Below are positions 1-7,788 of a DNA stretch of 64,000 nt, piece by piece. The translations under genes and the position numbers were made by a program. Positions within the stretch are counted from its first letter, which is position 1, and each line of letters begins with the position of its first letter. The stretch spans positions 124,001 to 188,000 of the forward strand of contig CALSUC010000002.1 of assembly GCA_943789445.1 (NCBI GenBank). The letters run 5' to 3'. The notes beneath the pieces were generated by a model that did no database searches, had not been told where the DNA came from, and worked only from the letters and a program-made list of their open reading frames with translations. Origin of the DNA: UBA4575 sp002386945. GTDB lineage: Bacteria > Pseudomonadota > Gammaproteobacteria > UBA4575.

Positions 1-644
1 CCGATTTCATGCAGCTTAATTGCTTCAGCTTCAACCTCAGCCATAGTGTGTAAAGCCGTATTAACATCGTCTTCAAACGGGTAGTACTTCATCGCCCTAG
101 ACATACCATTTTCATTGCCATGCCAGTGCCATTCTTGAACTCTTTCCCAGATCATTCGAGCGATAGATTGTCGGCGAATGAAGATGTTGTTTCCTAAGGT
201 CATGGCTGGTGGTGAGGCGAGATCACGGGCATATTCTTGACCACTGATAAAAATAGTAAAGTCGTGATGCGTTTCACTGCTTAACTTCTCGGCAAGAAAA
301 AAGTGTGGCGTCCGATTAGCGCCAAGCCCGCCACTATAAATTAAGCCATGTGAATTAATTTTTTGGTTGATCGTGACGGTATCGAAAGGGTCAGACTGTT
401 GTCCGTTGATGTTCAGGTCTTGAAAATCAACATCTTCAAGCTGCTCCCAGACCGCTTCACGTTCAGTCACCCATTGGCCGACTGGGCCACTGGTGAGATT
501 GTCTTGGTAAGCTAGTTTCTCTGACCAACGATAGAACTCACGCATTTTCATTAGATAAATGCAGAGGGTGAAATTGCCGGCATGACGGGCATCGGCAATA
601 TTGCAGTTGTGTTGAACCTGCGCAGAAAGGAGATCGGTATTCAT
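1..644 (-). CDS. Conserved hypothetical protein, 3' end outside window
   Basis: An open frame reads from an ATG at 644 down to the window edge, about 214 codons without a stop. The protein starts MNTDLLSAQVQHNCNIADAR and contains a run of conserved-looking aromatic and charged residues (CIYLMKMREFYRW, then a GGLGANRTPHFFLAEKL segment near residue 110). It resembles, from memory, a conserved proteobacterial family annotated as Sfum_1244-like, of unknown function; I am not certain of that name. There is no signal peptide or membrane segment. The upstream ORF at 747 is divergent, so 645-746 should hold promoters for both. The C-terminus lies beyond base 1. Confidence 0.75.
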   Translation of the reverse strand, partial: MNTDLLSAQVQHNCNIADARHAGNFTLCIYLMKMREFYRWSEKLAYQDNLTSGPVGQWVTEREAVWEQLEDVDFQDLNINGQQSDPFDTVTINQKINSHGLIYSGGLGANRTPHFFLAEKLSSETHHDFTIFISGQEYARDLASPPAMTLGNNIFIRRQSIARMIWERVQEWHWHGNENGMSRAMKYYPFEDDVNTALHTMAEVEAEAIKLHEI

Positions 645-746
645 AGGTTTAGAGGTATAATCGGCTTGCTATTAAATTACAAGCAAGACAACAGTGTTTG
701 TCCTAGTATTAAATGCGTACAGTGGATTAGGGAATAGTAAAAGAAT

Positions 747-1361
747 ATGGCCAGACTAAAAGCGAAATGGAATCAGACACAGCATGAGCGCTCTCCAGAG
801 CAGATTGCTTCAGTGGTCAGCAGTAATATTTGGATGCTTGCAGCTGATAGCTGCTTGAGTCTGGAAAATGAAGGTTTTGAAACGAATACCCATTCACAGC
901 GTATGGATGTTATCTGTGAATTCCTCGCCTTTTCATTGCATGTGGTCGATCGCATGACCTTTGGTGAATTAGAAGAAGAGGAGCGTGTACGCTTTATCAA
1001 TGCCTTAGGTGTTAACTTGGCGAATTTGGTACATGACAATCGCTTGGATTCAAATGGCCCAGGCGAGCATCGTAAGCAATTTATTACGCTATTGAATGTG
1101 CGTATGGATGAATATTCTGATTGTGATTATGACATTGATGAGGGCCCTGGCTTTGGCCTCAGGCGTATTACCGGCAATCACGTGATGGCAGTGATGGGTG
1201 CGAAAGACCAGAAGTGGATTCCTGATTATGTCATTGACCTTGAAGCACCAAAGATAGTGAAGGGTATACAGCGTGTCATGACGGGTATGGGTGAGTCCTT
1301 AGATGATGCTGACTTTGAAATGCCACCCATTCCAGAAAACGGCACCTGGGGTGATGAGTAA
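747..1361 (+). CDS. Conserved hypothetical cytoplasmic protein (204 aa)
   Basis: A soluble, acidic protein of 204 residues without recognisable catalytic motifs. The middle part looks mostly helical (EFLAFSLHVVDRMTF, then an acidic EELEEEER-like stretch near 75-80), and the C-terminus is a Pro/Glu-rich tail. I do not recognise a named family. Its stop codon overlaps the start of the next gene by 8 bases, so the two are probably translated together. The pair is divergent from the partial gene ending at 644. Codon use is like the neighbours, so it does not look recently acquired. Confidence 0.75.
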   Translation: MARLKAKWNQTQHERSPEQIASVVSSNIWMLAADSCLSLENEGFETNTHSQRMDVICEFLAFSLHVVDRMTFGELEEEERVRFINALGVNLANLVHDNRLDSNGPGEHRKQFITLLNVRMDEYSDCDYDIDEGPGFGLRRITGNHVMAVMGAKDQKWIPDYVIDLEAPKIVKGIQRVMTGMGESLDDADFEMPPIPENGTWGDE

Positions 1362-2223
1362 GTATCTACTCTCCATAAGCCTAGTCATCTTAATAGGCTT
1401 ATGTTGGCAGGGCGCAGTACAAGCACAGCCGCTGCCACAGTCATCAATCACGCCTGAACGAGTTGAACATTGTCATATCGGTAGTGCAGATGAGATTGTT
1501 GAGTTTTATGCGCTGAACCATTACGTTTTATTTGCTCAAGCAGAGCATAAGACAGCGCAAGGTAAGCAGTCTCAAGTCCAGTTCTTAGTCACTTCTGATA
1601 TGGCCTATTTTTATATTGCTAGGATTCGCTTGCTACAAGGCAATGTGCGTGAGACCTGTCTGAAATTGTTGGCTAGGGAAGTGGATTATCAATTAGTCGC
1701 ACCTATCGCCGGCTTACTTAAAAGAAAGCCCAGACATCATTTTTTGTTTTTTGAGCAACTGCCTAGCAGCAGTCGTTGTGCCACAGAGAAGCAAGGTTGT
1801 GCGAGCTGGTCGCAATGGTCAGAAGACTCTGAGGGTGAGTATCTGCTGACGGCTTATCGTTATTCCTTGAAGCAGAAAGAACACTTTGAGCAGGCGATAA
1901 GGGTACGGGTAGGCGATAAGCAAATAGCACCAGGGCGTGGCAAGTTGAGCGCATTTGCGCGCATGCAGTATGTGCGACGTTTACGTAATGAGCTGGATGA
2001 AAGTCCATCGGATAGGGAACAGGCGAAGACGTTTTATCAGCAATTACTGGAGAGTGCTGATCATGGCTTACCACTCTTAACTTTAAGGCAGTTGCCAGAG
2101 CAGGGCTGGGATCTGACTGTGATTGACCGTCAGAAAGGATTGGTTTTTACAGTGATGCAAGGTGATCAGCTAGAGCTGTACCCGCAAAGTAGAGAATACT
2201 ACCGGCATTTATCAGCCCAGTAG
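1354..2223 (+). CDS. Predicted secreted protein of unknown function (289 aa)
   Basis: The frame is open from 1303, but the ATG at 1354 is the better start. It puts a classic Sec signal peptide at residues 1-24 (MSKYLLSISLVILIGLCWQG, then AVQAQ) and gives an 8-base overlap with the preceding gene. The mature part is about 265 residues with four or five cysteines (for example EHCHIG near residue 40 and RCATEKQGCASW near 145), consistent with an oxidised periplasmic domain. No lipobox is present. I do not recognise the family. The gene ends 12 bases before a strong hairpin and faces the convergent 64-residue gene. Confidence 0.7.
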   Translation: MSKYLLSISLVILIGLCWQGAVQAQPLPQSSITPERVEHCHIGSADEIVEFYALNHYVLFAQAEHKTAQGKQSQVQFLVTSDMAYFYIARIRLLQGNVRETCLKLLAREVDYQLVAPIAGLLKRKPRHHFLFFEQLPSSSRCATEKQGCASWSQWSEDSEGEYLLTAYRYSLKQKEHFEQAIRVRVGDKQIAPGRGKLSAFARMQYVRRLRNELDESPSDREQAKTFYQQLLESADHGLPLLTLRQLPEQGWDLTVIDRQKGLVFTVMQGDQLELYPQSREYYRHLSAQ

Positions 2224-2235
2224 AGTCATGCTAAA

Positions 2236-2267
2236 AGACGTTGCTAACTCAGAGGCTAGCAACGTCT
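2236..2267 (-). terminator. Hairpin terminator between convergent genes
   Basis: A perfect 11-bp inverted repeat (AGACGTTGCTA / TAGCAACGTCT) with a 10-base loop lies between two convergent genes. In minus-strand orientation the stem runs into four U residues, as expected for a Rho-independent terminator of the minus-strand genes. The plus-strand side has no U tract, so activity in that direction is doubtful. Confidence 0.65.
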
Positions 2268-2279
2268 ACGCAATCTGTA

Positions 2280-2474
2280 TTACTTAGCCCAACTTGAGAA
2301 GTTGTCAGCGGTCTTTTCTTGACCATCGCTAAAGCCAGCTGAGTAAGCTTCGCTTAGACGCTGCTCTTCACGCTCTGGGTGACCTAAGTAACCACCTTGC
2401 CAACCCAATACGTATTCTGGGTCAACGCCCTGCGATTCCATTGAAGTAATTGTGTCGCGATAAGTTTGATCCAT
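2280..2474 (-). CDS. Small conserved protein downstream of ybiB-like gene (64 aa)
   Basis: The reading frame is open up to 2531, but the ATG at 2474 is preceded by a clear AGGAG at good spacing, giving a 64-residue protein beginning MDQTYRDTITSMESQGVDPE. It is acidic and hydrophilic, with a WQGGYLGHPEREEQR stretch and an AYSAGFSDGQE segment, and has no membrane helix. I recall similar short proteins of unknown function in other gammaproteobacteria but cannot name the family. It lies 43 bases downstream of the TrpD2-like gene, in the same direction and before a terminator, so it is probably cotranscribed. Confidence 0.7.
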   Translation of the reverse strand: MDQTYRDTITSMESQGVDPEYVLGWQGGYLGHPEREEQRLSEAYSAGFSDGQEKTADNFSSWAK

Positions 2475-2517
2475 TATTTTGCTCCTGTTTAAAAATGTAT
2501 AAATAGTGCGGCGTTTA

Positions 2518-3642
2518 TCAAAACGCTTCAAATCTTTTCAATGCGATTCCTGCTTCCATAGCCTTCTGTGCTATATCGGCGCCAGCGCGAAGTGTATCTG
2601 CTTTTCCTAAATGCTTCAGCATAATGGCGGCAGAATAACGTAAACAGTCTTGTGCCGGGCCTGCTTTCCCATCCAACGCGGCTAAACCGGCCTCAGCACT
2701 AACCTTGGCGAGTGCCTCTACATCGACAACGGCATCTTCACCTTCGATCTCACGTAATACCGATGCTGGCACCGGCTCACAGCGTTGAGATTGCTCAATA
2801 CCTAGGTCTGCAGGGGTCATATTAACCTCTTCCAGGGCACCATCAAGGCCATGATATTCAAAATACTTGGCTGGCTTGTTGAGTGCCGGTGTAATGCCAC
2901 CTTCAACGCCTCGAATGATCACACTGGAGTCAAAACCTGCAAGTTTCGCTAAGGCTTCATACACCGGTGGATAGGGCTTATGTACATAACCAGTCATCAA
3001 GTGTGTCGATACCTTGCCACAAATAGGCTTCAGTAAGACTTCAACCGTAGTCAGTACGGGACGCTTAATAATACGCTTACGTAGGCCGACTAGATCGTGC
3101 AATGGCTTACAAAATTGCGCTTGATCAATATAGGACCAACCACAATCGGGGTCATTAATCTTGGCTACGGCCTGTTGTGGACTCAGATCCACGGCCTTGC
3201 CCGCTGCACGTATGACTTTACGGTGCGTCACGCCAAATTTTGGGCCGACATCTTCCAAGCCGTGGCTCTGTGCCGGTAGGCCACAGGCGGCCAATAAGGC
3301 GGGTAAAAAGGCCATCACTGGTGCGCCACGCATATAGCCATCATAAGGCTCAGCGATATCGATCACGTGGTCAACCTCTGCGGTGACACGATCACAGGCG
3401 TCTAGCAGGGCTTGTAAGCTGCCACCATTCTCATCACTGGTCTCACGCTTCATGCGCAAAGCGATCAGATAAACAGCGCTTTGGACTGGGTCAATTTGAT
3501 CACGCAGGATATATTTCAGCGTATCTCTAGCCTCTTCAAAGGATAGGTTCTTGCTGTATTCTGGGCCAGTTGCGACACGTCCGACGACGCTGCGCATAAA
3601 GGCATCAATCTCTGATTGGGTGCGATCTAGTTCTACTGTCAC
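2518..3642 (-). CDS. ybiB: TrpD2/YbiB-like glycosyltransferase-family protein
   Basis: This 374-residue protein belongs to the anthranilate phosphoribosyltransferase-like family represented by E. coli YbiB (TrpD2). Relatives keep the TrpD fold but bind nucleic acid rather than acting in tryptophan synthesis. Visible landmarks are the helical N-terminal domain (FEEARDTLKYILRDQIDP), the GAPVMAFLPALLAACGLP loop and the IRGVEGGITPALN motif near 245. The start is a GTG at 3642, with AAGGA eleven bases upstream. No other trp gene is nearby, which supports TrpD2 over a biosynthetic TrpD. The small gene at 2280-2474 follows it. In E. coli this family is reported as LexA-regulated; I see no SOS box here. 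Confidence 0.85.
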   Translation of the reverse strand: MTVELDRTQSEIDAFMRSVVGRVATGPEYSKNLSFEEARDTLKYILRDQIDPVQSAVYLIALRMKRETSDENGGSLQALLDACDRVTAEVDHVIDIAEPYDGYMRGAPVMAFLPALLAACGLPAQSHGLEDVGPKFGVTHRKVIRAAGKAVDLSPQQAVAKINDPDCGWSYIDQAQFCKPLHDLVGLRKRIIKRPVLTTVEVLLKPICGKVSTHLMTGYVHKPYPPVYEALAKLAGFDSSVIIRGVEGGITPALNKPAKYFEYHGLDGALEEVNMTPADLGIEQSQRCEPVPASVLREIEGEDAVVDVEALAKVSAEAGLAALDGKAGPAQDCLRYSAAIMLKHLGKADTLRAGADIAQKAMEAGIALKRFEAF

Positions 3643-3836
3643 AGTCTATATAATCCTTAAAGGGTTGCCGAGCATACAAAATGTGCTGTGAATCCTATAT
3701 ATCCCTATGGAGGGACGGTTAAGTCTTTGATTTAAAAGGGTTTAATGTGTTCTTTTGGGCGACTCAACCGGGGTATTCGGCAGCCCCTTGCTTTGTTTTA
3801 AACTACGTGGCTTAAAACATGACAGGATTAAACCCT

Positions 3837-4262
3837 ATGGAAGAGTCGGAAGAGATTGATTTCGCTAGTGGCATACAGGCTTTTGAGTCTAAACACTTTT
3901 CGCGGGCGATGCAGTTATTGTCACCGTTAGCCGCCGCAGGTTATGCCGATGCGCAACATCGTTGCGCTATTATGTTGCAAAACGGTCTTGGCAATAAGGC
4001 CAATCCAGAAGCGGCTTTCCGCTGGATGAATGCCGCTGCCGAGCAAGGCCATCCGTTGGCTCAACATGGCTTGGGTTTCATGTATATGGAAGGTGACTGC
4101 GCCGAAAAAGACGGCGAGAAGGCGGCTTTTTGGTTTACCAAGGCGGCTGAACAGGGGCTAGCTGGTTCGCAAACAACATTAGCGATGATGTATGAGCAGG
4201 GTACGTTGATTGAGAAGGATGAAGAGAAAGCCAGCGAGTGGTACAAAAAAGCAGGTTTTTAG
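3837..4262 (+). CDS. Sel1-repeat (SLR) protein
   Basis: The protein consists of Sel1-like tetratricopeptide-type repeats. Three units are visible: AAAGYADAQHRCAIMLQNG, AAEQGHPLAQHGLGFMYMEG and AAEQGLAGSQTTLAMMYEQG, each followed by a D/N-x-E-K-A-A-x-W-x-x-K-A helix. Such repeats form protein-binding solenoids. There is no signal peptide, so it should act in the cytoplasm. The frame begins at 3819, but the ATG at 3837 has AGGA nine bases upstream and is preferred (141 residues). It sits 76 bases before the MoxR gene on the same strand and may be part of that transcription unit. Confidence 0.8.
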   Translation: MEESEEIDFASGIQAFESKHFSRAMQLLSPLAAAGYADAQHRCAIMLQNGLGNKANPEAAFRWMNAAAEQGHPLAQHGLGFMYMEGDCAEKDGEKAAFWFTKAAEQGLAGSQTTLAMMYEQGTLIEKDEEKASEWYKKAGF

Positions 4263-4338
4263 TATCTTAGTTAACCGCCTATTTATCCGTAAGTTATTGC
4301 TTACATTAAGATCTTAAAGGATTAAGAACAGAGTCAGT

Positions 4339-5385
4339 ATGCGTCCCGCTTATCTAAACAATATTCTTGATAAAGAGTTTCACGCCGCCCAGTCAGGTCA
4401 ACATACCCCAGTCATGTTATGGGGCCCTCCTGGTGTAGGTAAGTCACAAATTGTGGCGCAAGTTGCTGAACGCAACCAAGTGGCGATGATTGATATCCGT
4501 TTGTCACAGATGGAGCCTAGTGATCTGCGTGGGATTCCATTTCGACAAGAAGACTCTGTCGAGTGGGCAATCCCAGCGATGTTGCCAGATAGGCAAAGAC
4601 ACGGCGTTAAAGGGATTCTGTTTTTAGATGAAATCACGTCGGCGGCTCCCAGCGTCTCGGCTGCCGCCTACCAACTGATTCTAGATCGCCGGTTGGGTCA
4701 GTATGAAGTGCCGGAAGGCTGGGCCATCTTAGCGGCCGGTAATCGTCAAGGGGACAGGGGTGTGACCTACACCATGCCAGCACCTTTAGCGAACCGCTTC
4801 TCGCATTATGAAGTCGATGTGAACTTAGATGACTGGGTGGCTTGGGCCTATGCCAATGAGATCGATGAACGCGTTATTGCCTTTCTGCGATTTCGACCTG
4901 ATCTGATCTTTAGCTTTGATGCGGCACAAAATCCAATGGCCTTTCCGACTCCACGGTCTTGGGAATTTGCCAACCGGGCCTTACACAAGTTTGAGCAAAG
5001 TCAGGAAGTATTACTAGAAAGCCTGCAGGCCTGCGTTGGCGCAGCGGCGGGTATTGAATTGAATGCCTTTGTTGAACATCTGGAAGACATGCCAGATCTA
5101 GATGCGATAGTCAGTGGTAATGAAACCTCGGTACCAACTGAAATTGATCTGCAATATGCAGTCGCTACGGCCTTAGTTGGGCGTGCGATTCGTGCCGAAG
5201 AAGGGGCTGAAGGCAACCTCATTCTCGGCAATATCTTGCGTTATGCTCAGCTCTTTCCACAACGTGAAATGGGCGTGATGATGATCTCTGATATGCATCG
5301 AGCCATTGGTGAGCGACTCTTTGCGGTCGAAGAATTTGCACTATGGGCAGATTCTGTTGCCGATCTTATGTTGTACGAAGCCTAA
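4339..5385 (+). CDS. MoxR-family AAA+ ATPase
   Basis: A 348-residue AAA+ ATPase of the MoxR type. Walker A is GPPGVGKS at about 29-36 and Walker B is ILFLDE at about 93-98, followed by the sensor region LAAGNRQGDRG and the arginine-finger stretch PAPLANRFSHYEV. MoxR ATPases act as chaperones with a VWA-domain partner in cofactor insertion or complex assembly (CbbQ/CbbO, NorQ/NorD are precedents). The partner is the next gene, 25 bases downstream. The ATPase module is complete; nothing appears truncated. The client is inferred from downstream dsrS and cysG, not shown. Confidence 0.9.
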   Translation: MRPAYLNNILDKEFHAAQSGQHTPVMLWGPPGVGKSQIVAQVAERNQVAMIDIRLSQMEPSDLRGIPFRQEDSVEWAIPAMLPDRQRHGVKGILFLDEITSAAPSVSAAAYQLILDRRLGQYEVPEGWAILAAGNRQGDRGVTYTMPAPLANRFSHYEVDVNLDDWVAWAYANEIDERVIAFLRFRPDLIFSFDAAQNPMAFPTPRSWEFANRALHKFEQSQEVLLESLQACVGAAAGIELNAFVEHLEDMPDLDAIVSGNETSVPTEIDLQYAVATALVGRAIRAEEGAEGNLILGNILRYAQLFPQREMGVMMISDMHRAIGERLFAVEEFALWADSVADLMLYEA

Positions 5386-5410
5386 GATCATCAGTCGATG
5401 AGGTCTAGTT

Positions 5411-6676
5411 ATGGACGCCGATAAGGTCGAGACAAAACTAGCTGCAGCACGGACTCGACTGATCTTGGATAAGCCTTTTTTAGGCGCCTTGGTACTGCGC
5501 ATGCCATTGCAGCAGGGTGATCCCGCTTGGTGTATTACAGCGGCCACTAATGCCAAAAAAATCTTCTATAACTACGACTATGTTCTTGCGTTAACTCCAG
5601 CAGAGACGCAATTTGTATTAGCCAAACAAGCCTTGCATTGCGCCTTGTCACATTTTGCACGCCGCCAACATCGGCTTAAACATCTATGGGACTTGGCCTG
5701 TGATTATGCTGTTAGTCCGTTATTGATTGATGAAGGATTGCAGGCGCCGCCAGGTACATTTTTAGAAGAGAGTTATCGCGGTTTAAGCGCTGAAGAAATT
5801 TATCCTTACTTGCAAGATAAGGATGATGGTGACGCCGAGACAGGTGGCAAACAGGAAGCGGGTAGTGATCCATCAACCGACCCGACCGATGAACAAGATC
5901 AGTCGACTAGTGATAAACCTCCTGGGACAGATCCTGATGATGAGTCTGATGGTGGTAGTAGTTCTGATCCGCAACAAGATCCTGAACAAGAGCCGGATGA
6001 TGAGTCACAAGGACAAAGCCAAGAGGCTAGCCTGAGTCAGCAGGAATTAGATAATCTCTCAGTACAATGGCAGCAACGCTTAGCGGGTGCTGCACAACAG
6101 GCACAACAGGCCGGTAAGCTGAGTGAAGGTATGGCGCGCCTGGTGGAATTAATGCTGCAGCCTAAGCTGCCTTGGCGTGCCTTGTTAGCGCGGTTCATGG
6201 TGGCAACAGCGAGAGATGATTATAGCTATGCGCGGCCTTCCTCTAGGCGTGGTGGGCCTGCTATTTTTCCAAGCTTGCGTAGTTCACAGGTGAACATTGT
6301 GGTGGCATTGGATATCAGTGGGTCTATCAGTGGACAAGAGATAGAAGAATTTATGACTGAGATCGATGCGATTAAAGGCCAACTGCGCGCGCGCGTGAGC
6401 TTGCTTGCCTGTGATGAAAAACTGGTGAAAGGAAGTCCATGGTTATTTGAAGCATGGGAAGAATTTAAACTGCCAAAAAGTTTTCGTGGTGGCGGTGGTA
6501 CCGACTTTCGGCCAGTGTTTGATTGGGTTGAAAAACAAGATCAAGCCCCTGAACTATTGGTCTATTTTAGTGACTGCCTAGGACGCTTTCCTGAGCATGA
6601 ACCTAGCTACCCAGTATTATGGTTGGTCAAAGGTCGCAAACAGCCAGCCTTTGGACAACGGGTGCAACTAAACTAA
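5411..6676 (+). CDS. VWA-domain protein (DUF2201-like), MoxR partner
   Basis: A 421-residue protein with three parts. Residues 1-135 resemble the metallopeptidase-like N-terminal domain of DUF2201 proteins, with LHCALSHFARR near 75-85 where a HExxH-like helix would lie. Residues 137-210 are a low-complexity acidic linker of Asp, Glu, Gln, Ser and Pro. Residues 290-420 are a von Willebrand A domain with an intact MIDAS: D301, S303 and S305 in DISGS, T364 in GGGGTDF and D388 in YFSDC. The start at 5411 has GAGG seven bases upstream. It is 25 bases after the MoxR ATPase and 4 before dsrS, so the three are almost certainly one operon. Confidence 0.88.
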   Translation: MDADKVETKLAAARTRLILDKPFLGALVLRMPLQQGDPAWCITAATNAKKIFYNYDYVLALTPAETQFVLAKQALHCALSHFARRQHRLKHLWDLACDYAVSPLLIDEGLQAPPGTFLEESYRGLSAEEIYPYLQDKDDGDAETGGKQEAGSDPSTDPTDEQDQSTSDKPPGTDPDDESDGGSSSDPQQDPEQEPDDESQGQSQEASLSQQELDNLSVQWQQRLAGAAQQAQQAGKLSEGMARLVELMLQPKLPWRALLARFMVATARDDYSYARPSSRRGGPAIFPSLRSSQVNIVVALDISGSISGQEIEEFMTEIDAIKGQLRARVSLLACDEKLVKGSPWLFEAWEEFKLPKSFRGGGGTDFRPVFDWVEKQDQAPELLVYFSDCLGRFPEHEPSYPVLWLVKGRKQPAFGQRVQLN

Positions 6677-6680
6677 GTGT

Positions 6681-7787
6681 ATGGATTTAACTAACGAAGA
6701 TACTTTGCGCTTAAATGTCTTATTAGCGCAAAAGCCACAGGCCGTACGTATTGATGAGTCGCGTATGGAAGTGCATGCCTTAACCGAACGTGGTGAAGCC
6801 AAAGTAGTCTTGCATGCGACGGGTCGTGATGAGAAATATTTGCGCAATGTACGTCAGTGGTTATCTACTCAAGTGTTGGGCTCTCCTGGTGGCTACCCGG
6901 TCTTTTTGCGCCGTTGGACGCGTATGGGGCAGGCGCGTGATGACAGTTTAGAAAAATTGTTATTACTGGGTGAGCCAGAAGCCATTGTCGCCGTAGTGCA
7001 TGCGAATGGCTTAACTAATGAGCTAGCTAAGCGTGCTTGGTGGTGTGCACCAAATGCCGATAATGCGCGCTGTATGTTAGAGAGCCAAGATGTGGTTAAA
7101 GGTAGTATGGGGCCGGAATTGGCGCAGTTTTTAGTTGAGTTTTTACCGTTTGAAGAGAGTTCAGCGGCGACCATGCGTTCAGTTCGTCTGGTCTTACAAG
7201 GTGACTTAGTAGACGAGGAAACTAAGGAATCTATCTGGCAGCGTGGCAAGCGTAAGAACACCTATTTTGTTGGTTTTTTACAGCAGTGTCCGGAATGCCT
7301 GCCTATAGAGCAGCTACCACATACTGACTTTCAGGCGGTATCTGAGCAATTAGCGGGGATTGAGCCGAGTAATCCTTGGGCACAAAAAGTACAATGGCTG
7401 TTCAGTGGTGAAGGGCAAGCGATGCTCGAAACCTATAGCTTAGTGATGAAGAAGCCGAGTGATCAAGATGTAGTGGTCACGCTATTCAACACGATGGGGC
7501 ATTACTTCACGCTAGAGGAAACAGGTTTTCCTAAACCACGCCAAATTGAAGAAGTACATGCATTTGTTGGCCACCTCATGCAAAATCCGCAGGGTGGACT
7601 ACATGAGCTACTGCAAATTTGGCCGCAGGCTAAATCTGTTTGCAGCGCGATTATTTTTCTATCCATGGTCAGTGAGAGTTTACTGGACCCCGTCTTTGGT
7701 GTGACTGATGCTATTGGTACGGTTATGCGAAAGCGCATCGCTCATTTGATTGAGCCTATTCAGCAGCAGGTAGCTGCATTGCGATGA
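6681..7787 (+). CDS. dsrS: DsrS-family protein
   Basis: A 368-residue soluble protein that I recognise from the family annotated as sulfur reduction protein DsrS. The core stretch GSPGGYPVFLRRWTRMGQAR (about 70-89), followed by DDSLEKLLLLGEPEAIVAVV, is highly characteristic. DsrS is encoded at the end of the dsr cluster in purple sulfur bacteria such as Allochromatium; its biochemical role is unknown. No transmembrane segment, heme site or Cys cluster is visible. It begins 4 bases after the VWA gene and ends 1 base before cysG, which binds siroheme synthesis and the MoxR/VWA pair into one unit. No dsrAB, dsrEFH or dsrC is in this window. The family call is from memory of conserved motifs. Confidence 0.72.
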   Translation: MDLTNEDTLRLNVLLAQKPQAVRIDESRMEVHALTERGEAKVVLHATGRDEKYLRNVRQWLSTQVLGSPGGYPVFLRRWTRMGQARDDSLEKLLLLGEPEAIVAVVHANGLTNELAKRAWWCAPNADNARCMLESQDVVKGSMGPELAQFLVEFLPFEESSAATMRSVRLVLQGDLVDEETKESIWQRGKRKNTYFVGFLQQCPECLPIEQLPHTDFQAVSEQLAGIEPSNPWAQKVQWLFSGEGQAMLETYSLVMKKPSDQDVVVTLFNTMGHYFTLEETGFPKPRQIEEVHAFVGHLMQNPQGGLHELLQIWPQAKSVCSAIIFLSMVSESLLDPVFGVTDAIGTVMRKRIAHLIEPIQQQVAALR

Positions 7788-7788
7788 T

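Noticed and set aside
1763..2074. 103-codon minus-strand frame within the secreted-protein gene
   Set aside because: No Shine-Dalgarno; the plus strand has a signal peptide and coupling with its neighbour, which decides the strand.
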